This document shows, piece by piece, positions 58,986 through 64,000 of a DNA stretch of 64,000 nucleotides. Each line of letters starts with the position of its first letter. Within the stretch, counting starts at the first letter, position 1. This stretch comes from Oscillospiraceae bacterium (lineage in GTDB: Bacteria; Bacillota; Clostridia; Oscillospirales; Oscillospiraceae): positions 1-64,000 of the forward strand of contig JAFROD010000007.1 of the NCBI GenBank assembly GCA_017429835.1. Reading direction: 5' to 3'. The notes under the pieces were generated by a model. The model did not search any database, was not told where the DNA came from, and was given only the letters and a program-made list of their open reading frames with translations. The position numbers and the translations under genes are program-made.

Positions 58986-59086
58986 GCTACACAAATCCTT
59001 GTCGCCCAAAAGGGACGCAAAGCGGAGGACGCGTTTTTACCATAGAAAAACGCCCCCTTTTCAGCGACAATATGGATTTGTGTAGC
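58986..59086. repeat. 101-bp imperfect palindrome
   Basis: GCTACACAAATCC (58986-58998) pairs with GGATTTGTGTAGC (59074-59086). Inside, TTGTCGC pairs with GCGACAA, AAAAGGG with CCCTTTT, and GCGTTTTT with AAAAACGC. No reading frame or target duplication is evident. It could be a miniature mobile repeat or a structured RNA. Confidence 0.6.
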
Positions 59087-59156
59087 ATAATAACTTTACC
59101 AAAAAAACAATACCCATTTTGCCGTATGCCCGCTTTTTTGTCATGCGCCATGCGAA

Positions 59157-59193
59157 AACGAGGCGGCTTCCGGTTGTTGGAAGCCGCCTCGTT
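59157..59193 (-). terminator. Terminator of the NapH-like gene
   Basis: AACGAGGCGGCTTCC pairs with GGAAGCCGCCTCGTT around a 7-base loop, 13 bp past the stop at 59206. Confidence 0.85.
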
Positions 59194-59205
59194 GGAATTA
59201 CGAGA

Positions 59206-60036
59206 TCACAGCGCGTTTTTGGGGCAGTTGCGGACGCATTCCATGCACAGAATGCACTCCGTTCCGTTTTTTCGGGTTCTCGCGTTGTCCGTCACGTCCA
59301 CGTCCATCGGGCAGACGCGCCTGCACTTTCCGCAATCAATGCACTTTTCCTTGTCGCACCGAATGCGGAACAACGCGAAGTAACTCATGGGCTTCAGGAA
59401 CACCGTGATCGGGCAGATATACTTGCAGAAGGCGCGGTTATCCTTGAACGCAAACGCGAGCGCGATCCCGATGGCGTAATACGCGGCGTTGCCGACGAGG
59501 AACGCCCAGAACATGATGCGCTCGATATTGCCGACCTTGGCAAGAAAGAGCGCAGACACGAAGATCAGCGACGCGGCGAAGGTGACATACCGGATCCAGC
59601 CGAGTTTTCTGCGCGGCTGCGACGGGGTTTTATAGGGCAGGAAATCCAGCACCATCGCCGTCCAGCAGGCGTAGCCGCACCAACCGCGCCCGAAGAGCAG
59701 CGGACCGAAAATCTTTGCGACGGCGTAATGAATGGTCGCCGCTTCGAACACGCCCGTAAACAGGTAGTACCAGAATCCCTCGATCTGCATATTCTCATTG
59801 CAGATCAGCCCCAGATAAACGAGCATATACAGACCCACCAGGAGCTGCACGACGCGCCGCGCGTATTTGTAACCGCCGGCGATCAGGAAGCCGCCGAGGG
59901 CGATGGAGCCGCCGATGTAACTGAAATTGAGCAGATAGAAGATATTTCCCTTTGTCAACCACAGCGTCACCGCGACCGTCTCAAAAATCAGAAACATCAC
60001 AAGCGGCAGCAGATACTTCCGCACCTGTTTCATCAT
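59206..60036 (-). CDS. NapH/YccM-like membrane ferredoxin
   Basis: A 276-residue membrane iron-sulfur protein. Several helices fill residues about 10-220, with paired Cys motifs on the cytoplasmic side (C-G-Y-A-C-W, C-K-Y-I-C-P). The C-terminal 55 residues carry two 4Fe-4S ferredoxin motifs: C-I-D-C-G-K-C-R-R-V-C-P and C-I-L-C-M-E-C-V-R-N-C-P. Such proteins pass electrons between the membrane and a cytoplasmic redox partner. No partner is adjacent. GAGAGGTGATCT precedes the ATG at 60036. Confidence 0.85.
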   Translation of the reverse strand: MMKQVRKYLLPLVMFLIFETVAVTLWLTKGNIFYLLNFSYIGGSIALGGFLIAGGYKYARRVVQLLVGLYMLVYLGLICNENMQIEGFWYYLFTGVFEAATIHYAVAKIFGPLLFGRGWCGYACWTAMVLDFLPYKTPSQPRRKLGWIRYVTFAASLIFVSALFLAKVGNIERIMFWAFLVGNAAYYAIGIALAFAFKDNRAFCKYICPITVFLKPMSYFALFRIRCDKEKCIDCGKCRRVCPMDVDVTDNARTRKNGTECILCMECVRNCPKNAL

Positions 60037-60120
60037 AGATCACCTCTCTGCGTAAAGCATACCACAATCTGCCCTCGGATTGCAATATATAAGCTAACGC
60101 GCCAAAAAGTGCGCAAGATT

Positions 60121-60160
60121 ATCAAAGCGATGCCCGCGCGGCAGCAAGCATCGCTTTGAT
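60121..60160 (-). terminator. Terminator of the lar genes
   Basis: ATCAAAGCGATGC pairs with GCATCGCTTTGAT around a 14-base loop, 6 bp past the larE stop. The following U tract is weak. Confidence 0.6.
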
Positions 60161-60166
60161 GTTGTA

Positions 60167-60976
60167 TTATTCCAGTACTGCGTTCATGCTGCCCGTGCGA
60201 TATCCGTCGAGGTCGAGCGATACATACTTGAAGCCAAGCTGATGATAATACCCACGTATCTCATCGCGCAGTGCCGGTGAAAGAAGCTTCCCGACGTCCT
60301 CCGGCAGCAGCTCGATCCTTGCCGCGCCGTTCTGCATCCGGACTCTGTACTGCCGGAAACCCAGGTCGGCAAGGCGCTGCTCCGCGTTATCGATCATCAT
60401 CAGCTTTTCGGGCGTGATGCATTCTCCGTAAGCGATCCTGGTGGCAAGGCAGGCAAAGGAGGGTTTATCCCAGGTGTGCAGGCCATGCTCCTTAGAAAGC
60501 GTGCGGACGTCATGCTTTGTCAGTCCCGCTTCCATCAGCGGACTGCGAACGCCCAGTTCCTCTATCGCACGCATTCCCGGGCGGTAATCGCCCTTATCGT
60601 CCGCGTTTGAACCCTCGATCACGAATCGTGCGCCGTTCTCCCGCGCAGCGTCCGCAATCCGGCGGAACAGTTCCTTTTTGCAAAGATAGCATCTGTCCGG
60701 AGGATTTTCGCAGAATCCGTCGATGCCGAACACGTCCATGCGGAGCATGACCAGCCGGACGCCTTGCCCGGCGCAGAAGTTCTCTGCTTCCCTGCGTTCC
60801 TTTTCCGGAAACGTGCCGGTCACCGCGGTAACGGCGAACGCACGTTCCCCGAGAGTATCGTGCGCAAGCTGCAACAGATACGTTGAGTCGACGCCGGCTG
60901 AAAAAGCGACGGCGACGCTCCCCATTTCACGCAGGATTCCGATCAGTTTGTTCTGTTTTTGATGCAGTTCATCCAT
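60167..60976 (-). CDS. larE: LarE, sulfur transferase of nickel-pincer cofactor synthesis
   Basis: LarE adenylates the pincer carboxylates and inserts sulfur. The PP-loop S-A-G-V-D-S lies at residues 24-29. Three cysteines stand in C-Y-L-C near residue 90 and in S-F-A-C-L-A-T near 150. The single-Cys L. plantarum type sacrifices its cysteine; a three-Cys set is the mark of the cluster-binding type, so this one may use a 4Fe-4S cluster. The ATG at 60976 is chosen because it directly follows the larC stop. Length (269 residues) is normal. Third gene of larB-larC-larE. Confidence 0.9.
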   Translation of the reverse strand: MDELHQKQNKLIGILREMGSVAVAFSAGVDSTYLLQLAHDTLGERAFAVTAVTGTFPEKERREAENFCAGQGVRLVMLRMDVFGIDGFCENPPDRCYLCKKELFRRIADAARENGARFVIEGSNADDKGDYRPGMRAIEELGVRSPLMEAGLTKHDVRTLSKEHGLHTWDKPSFACLATRIAYGECITPEKLMMIDNAEQRLADLGFRQYRVRMQNGAARIELLPEDVGKLLSPALRDEIRGYYHQLGFKYVSLDLDGYRTGSMNAVLE

Positions 60977-60977
60977 A

Positions 60978-62165
60978 TCAGGTTTCTTTCTCGGCGATCC
61001 TTCTTGCTTCGCGCAGAGAGATGCCGTTTTCCTTTGCAATGCGGGCAAGATCGTCATACTCGATCTTTGACCTCTCGATACCGAATCCGTGAGACGTCTT
61101 TTTTCTGACCGTGCCGAGTGGCGTTTCCAGCGTTTCCACGTCGCGCTCGAGCAGATAACGCTTCATCGGATTCTCTCTGATCCCGATGGTCGTCGTGTGC
61201 TTGAATACGGCAGCGACGATCTCATTCCTGCGTTCCGCCTCGCAAAGCACGCAGATCAGCGTGCCCGGGCGGTTTTTCTTCATGCCGACGGGGACGGTAA
61301 AGACCTCCTTCGCGCCCTTTTCATAAAGCACGTCCATTGCAAAGCCGATCTCCTCGGCGGTCATATCGTCCACGTTAAAGGACAGTTCAATGATATCGCG
61401 CGCGTGTTCCTTGCATTCTCCGAGCAAAGCGCGAACGCAGTTCGCCGTCTCAAAGTCCTTCTTCCCCATACCGTAACCGATGCGCTCTACGTTCATCACC
61501 GGCATGTCGCCGAACATGTCGACGAAGTATTTGAGGAGGACTGCGCCCGTCGGCGTACACAGCTCGCTTTTGATCTCACCGCCGTACACTGGGACGCCTT
61601 TCAAAATTTCTGCGGTCGCAGGCGCGGGAACGGGTAGAACGCCATGCGCGCATTTGACGTGTCCTGCGCCGACGTGGACGGGAGATGCGGCGATTTTCTC
61701 CGGCGAGAGCTCGTCGATCAGCACACAGACCGCTGTAATATCCGCAAGGGCGTCCATCGTGCCGACCTCGTGAAAATGGACGTCGGTCACCGGAACGCCG
61801 TGAACGCGGCTTTCCGCTGCGGCAAGCCGCTCATATATCTCCGTGATTTGTTTTTTGATCCTATCCGGCACGCGCAAATGCTCGTTTACGATATGCGCGA
61901 TATCAGAAACGCCGCTGTGATGATGCGCGTGATGCTCGTGATCGTAGAGGTGTTCTCCCTCTTCTTCGCCGTTTACCAAAACGCGCAGACCGGTTCCCGT
62001 GATCCCGCATTTTACGGAGTTTTCTTTTACAAACCGCACCCCGGGGATACCGGCGGCGTTGAGCTTTTCCACAAATGGATCCGGCGCAGGCAGCAGCGCA
62101 AGCAGCGCAGCCGAAAGCATATCTCCCGCCGCCCCCATGCCGAGATCAAGATACAGCGTTTTCAT
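60978..62165 (-). CDS. larC: LarC, nickel insertase of nickel-pincer cofactor synthesis
   Basis: LarC inserts nickel into the pincer nucleotide in a CTP-dependent step. The 395-residue protein has the opening D-L-G-M-G-A-A-G-D-M, a His-rich metal stretch (H-E-H-H-A-H-H-H near residues 76-83), H-F-H-E-V-G-T-M-D-A, and the C-terminal part with F-N-V-D-D-M-T. The whole protein is one frame, without the programmed frameshift seen in L. plantarum. It overlaps larB by 4 bp (62162-62165). Confidence 0.92.
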   Translation of the reverse strand: MKTLYLDLGMGAAGDMLSAALLALLPAPDPFVEKLNAAGIPGVRFVKENSVKCGITGTGLRVLVNGEEEGEHLYDHEHHAHHHSGVSDIAHIVNEHLRVPDRIKKQITEIYERLAAAESRVHGVPVTDVHFHEVGTMDALADITAVCVLIDELSPEKIAASPVHVGAGHVKCAHGVLPVPAPATAEILKGVPVYGGEIKSELCTPTGAVLLKYFVDMFGDMPVMNVERIGYGMGKKDFETANCVRALLGECKEHARDIIELSFNVDDMTAEEIGFAMDVLYEKGAKEVFTVPVGMKKNRPGTLICVLCEAERRNEIVAAVFKHTTTIGIRENPMKRYLLERDVETLETPLGTVRKKTSHGFGIERSKIEYDDLARIAKENGISLREARRIAEKET

Positions 62166-62917
62166 CCTTTGACCTCCATGTGATTGATCATACTCGCAAG
62201 GTATCCCGCGCCGAAGCCGTTATCAATGTTGACAACGCTGACGCCCGACGCACAGGCATTGAGCATGGAAAGGAGCGCGGAGAGTCCGCCGAAGGAAGCC
62301 CCGTATCCTACCGAAGTGGGAACTGCGATGACCGGGCAGTCCGCAAGCCCGCCGACGACGCTTGCCAGCGCGCCTTCCATTCCTGCAACGGCGACGATCA
62401 CCGAGGCGCTCATGATCTCGTCGGCGTGTGAAAGCAGTCGGTGCAGTCCTGCAACGCCCACGTCGTAAAGCCGTATGACGTCGTTTCCGAAAAACTCTGC
62501 CGTTACCGCCGCTTCCTCTGCAACGGGAATATCGCTGGTGCCGCCCGTCGCAAAGACGATCTTGCCGATCCCGTTCTGCGCCGCGGCGCCGCCGATCACA
62601 GCAACGCGTGCGTCTTGCCTGTAATCGAGCGAATACTCTTGCTTGAGCGCGTCTGCCGATTCGGGAGAGAGCCGTGTGATCAAGATCCTGTCCTGTCCGT
62701 TTTTCAGCATAGCGGCGACAATGCCGGAAATCTGTTCCGTCGTTTTTCCAGCGCCGTATACGACCTCCGCCTCGCCCTGCCGAATCTTCCGATGCAGGTC
62801 GACTTTTGCAAAGCCGAGATCGTCAAACGGCGCTTTTTTCAGTTTTAACAGCGCATCGTCTACCGATACCGCGCCGTTCTTAACGCCTTCCAAAAGGTCT
62901 CTGATTTCTGTTTTCAT
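62162..62917 (-). CDS. larB: LarB, nicotinic-acid adenine dinucleotide carboxylase/hydrolase
   Basis: LarB starts nickel-pincer cofactor synthesis by carboxylating the pyridinium ring of NaAD and releasing AMP. The 251-residue protein has a small N-terminal helical part and a PurE-like C-terminal domain (V-I-G-G-A-A-A, T-G-G-T-S-D-I-P-V-A-E-E-A, V-A-G-M-E-G-A-L-A-S-V-V). It is the first gene of larB-C-E. No larA (racemase) is in the window, so the cofactor's user lies elsewhere. Confidence 0.92.
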   Translation of the reverse strand: MKTEIRDLLEGVKNGAVSVDDALLKLKKAPFDDLGFAKVDLHRKIRQGEAEVVYGAGKTTEQISGIVAAMLKNGQDRILITRLSPESADALKQEYSLDYRQDARVAVIGGAAAQNGIGKIVFATGGTSDIPVAEEAAVTAEFFGNDVIRLYDVGVAGLHRLLSHADEIMSASVIVAVAGMEGALASVVGGLADCPVIAVPTSVGYGASFGGLSALLSMLNACASGVSVVNIDNGFGAGYLASMINHMEVKG

Positions 62918-62941
62918 AGTTTCTGCCTATCCGTTGCGAAA

Positions 62942-62972
62942 AGAGCGGGCATGCCGAAAAGCACCCCGCTCT
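62942..62972 (-). terminator. Hairpin between the small membrane gene and larB
   Basis: AGAGCGGG pairs with CCCGCTCT. It lies between the 106-residue membrane protein gene and larB and may lower read-through into larBCE. Confidence 0.55.
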
Positions 62973-62982
62973 CGTTCGTTTC

Positions 62983-63303
62983 TTACTGCGTTTTCTTTTT
63001 GAACAGAGCTGTTTTGATCACGCCCTTAGGGTCTTTGATCAGCAGGATCACAAGCCAGATAATGAGTCCCAGCGCCACGACGGACAAGCCGAGGAACAGA
63101 TCGTTGAGCATATCGACGGGAGCAGGCGTAAAGTACGCCGCGCCGAGTTCGGCATATTCAAAGATCGCGTCAACGAGCCACATCAGCGATGCGCCCCAGA
63201 ACATCCAACAAAGAATCCCGACCTTCATTTCACTCTTCGGCGCATTTTTGTACCAGATGATCGTACAGATAAACGCCGCAAAAACGGTCGTCAGCAGGGT
63301 CAT
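62983..63303 (-). CDS. Small membrane protein (three helices)
   Basis: A 106-residue protein with helices at about 1-17, 27-45 and 66-90, a short conserved-looking W-Y-K-N-A-P-K-S loop and a basic C-terminus (K-T-A-L-F-K-K-K). No family recognised. It directly follows the 63304 gene and shares its leader and promoter. Because the lar genes come next, a link to nickel or to the cofactor's client is possible but unproven. Confidence 0.6.
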   Translation of the reverse strand: MTLLTTVFAAFICTIIWYKNAPKSEMKVGILCWMFWGASLMWLVDAIFEYAELGAAYFTPAPVDMLNDLFLGLSVVALGLIIWLVILLIKDPKGVIKTALFKKKTQ

Positions 63304-63717
63304 TTACGCTTCCTCCTTTGCCGGAGCGGTTTCGCGGAGCGATCTCTTTTCGATCAGAGCGGAGACGGCGAGCATGCCTGCCCAGGCAGCGGTAACGAGC
63401 ACCGCCATCATAACGCCTGCGCTGCCCATTTCCGCGAGCATTTCGGACGTTTCGCCGTTTTTGACCGCAGTGAGGAAGGGGAAGAACGGAACGACCTCGC
63501 CGTGCCAGACGTGCTCAAAAGCAAGTAGCGCGGAGCCGCCCCAGAGCAGTTTGTTCAGCCAGCCCAATTTGGTGGAAAACGGCGTCTTCGTGACTTCCGC
63601 AACCGTGCCGTCAGGCATAGACACGCTGATGGTCTGCTCTTTTTCTTTGGATTTGATCACCTTAGCGGCGACCGTGGTGATAACTGCTTCCGCAGCCGGA
63701 ACGAGAAAACATGCCAT
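63304..63717 (-). CDS. Small membrane protein upstream of the lar genes
   Basis: A 137-residue protein: an N-terminal segment (M-A-C-F-L-V-P-A-A-E-A-V) that may enter the membrane, a short polar middle with K-S-K-E-K-E-Q-T, then helices near 60-75 and 95-115. The ATG at 63717 is chosen because TTGGAGGTACGAAAA precedes it. It is paired with the 62983 gene end to start. No family recognised; probably a membrane complex of two small subunits. Confidence 0.6.
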   Translation of the reverse strand: MACFLVPAAEAVITTVAAKVIKSKEKEQTISVSMPDGTVAEVTKTPFSTKLGWLNKLLWGGSALLAFEHVWHGEVVPFFPFLTAVKNGETSEMLAEMGSAGVMMAVLVTAAWAGMLAVSALIEKRSLRETAPAKEEA

Positions 63718-63759
63718 TTTTCGTACCTCCAATTCTCTTTTCGGCATACAGCATACAAA

Positions 63760-63876
63760 AAGGCGCACGGCGCTTCTCTGCAGAAAAGCCGTGCGCCTTC
63801 ATAGCACACAGTATAAAATGATTGCCATAAGCGCTTCAGCGCATCTCGCGAGCTTCATGCCCGCACTATATTTTGT
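63760..63876 (-). promoter_or_regulatory. Structured 5' leader with intrinsic terminator (attenuator candidate)
   Basis: Between the promoter at 63877-63905 and the start at 63717 the transcript holds a perfect terminator: AAGGCGCACGGC pairs with GCCGTGCGCCTT (63760-63799), followed by UUUUUG. Before it lies about 70 bases with a possible closing stem (ATAGTGC with GTGCTAT, including G-U pairs) and inner hairpins CTCGCGAG and GCGCTGAAGCGC. This is the layout of a riboswitch or attenuator. I cannot assign it to a known class. Confidence 0.5.
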
Positions 63877-63905
63877 ATTTTACAGTACAAGACGCAGTTT
63901 GTCAA
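63877..63905 (-). promoter_or_regulatory. Promoter of the small-membrane-protein / lar unit
   Basis: Minus strand: TTGACA (63900-63905), 17-bp spacer, TAAAAT (63877-63882), a near-consensus sigma-A promoter. Confidence 0.75.
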
Positions 63906-64000
63906 TACGTCAACAGCGGTTTATTCCGGCTGCAGGTTTTCGCGGATTCTTCCGTAAGGCTCTGGCAACGTACGTTAAAACACCTTCCGGCTTGCAGATG

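Noticed and set aside
63800..63876. Assigning the leader to the NiCo riboswitch class
   Set aside because: The gene context invites it, but the conserved bases I would need are not recognisable by eye; reported only as an attenuator candidate.
1..64000. CRISPR array
   Set aside because: No regular direct repeats with unique spacers. The TTGCAA and ATTACGTGAATT clusters have irregular spacing and, for the first, both orientations.
63910..64000. Possible C-terminal end of a minus-strand gene at the window edge
   Set aside because: Two minus frames are open to the edge for about 30 codons, but neither has a recognisable motif and the stretch is too short to decide.

Overview
The window looks like a GC-rich accessory region of a gut-type Clostridia chromosome (Firmicutes; Oscillospiraceae or a close relative is my guess). 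The grounds are SLH-domain surface proteins, AGGAGG-type ribosome sites, sigma-A promoters, a large serine recombinase of the Clostridia mobile-element type, and RsbW/STAS/PP2C signalling. No marker gene fixes the genus. Composition is patchy: the Hachiman genes and the 46.5-47.8 kb stretch are visibly AT-rich.

Layout. 0-10.4 kb is a defence and scrap zone: an IS3 end, a Hachiman system (hamA-hamB), an IS630-family element, two truncated genes head to head (ABC permease, serine recombinase), two tRNA-Pro 3'-end fragments, an AbiE toxin-antitoxin pair and a decayed OB-fold/HD gene. 10.4-26.4 kb is a secretion locus. On the minus strand lie a subtilisin-like SLH protease, a 53-residue double-glycine leader peptide and a 2985-residue SLH surface protein. 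Divergent from them are a short HlyD-like protein, a C39-peptidase ABC exporter and an NHLM-type ABC transporter. 26.5-28.2 kb has two more tRNA-Pro fragments, short iteron-like repeats and a second AbiE module whose toxin gene is cut to 43 codons.

28.2-44.6 kb is the most unusual part. It holds a partner-switching set (membrane PP2C phosphatase, RsbW-like kinase, STAS antagonist) next to four larger proteins that each carry an RsbW-like GHKL domain fused to something else: two MATE transporters, a dicarboxylate-type symporter and an acyl-AMP ligase. A Gfo/Idh oxidoreductase, an FGGY kinase, a HAD phosphatase and two HxxxDG acyltransferases share the operons. Three of the transcription units carry the same upstream motif, two GTCAA boxes exactly 21 bp apart.

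44.8-56.2 kb holds a kinase remnant, cstA, and then a mobile block: XRE regulator, ten copies of a TTGCAA-type 17-bp repeat, an AlpA-like HTH protein, a tyrosine integrase, an OB/HD protein, a zinc-finger protein and two divergent tyrosine-recombinase-like proteins. It ends at an intact tRNA-Pro(GGG). The tRNA fragments at 26.8, 26.6, 7.7 and 7.5 kb all lie downstream of this tRNA in the same orientation, as expected for islands stacked at its 3' end. 56.5-64 kb looks like ordinary chromosome: lipoprotein and zinc-ribbon genes, a NapH-like ferredoxin membrane protein, and larB-larC-larE for the nickel-pincer cofactor. Upstream of lar are two small membrane proteins behind a leader with an intrinsic terminator.
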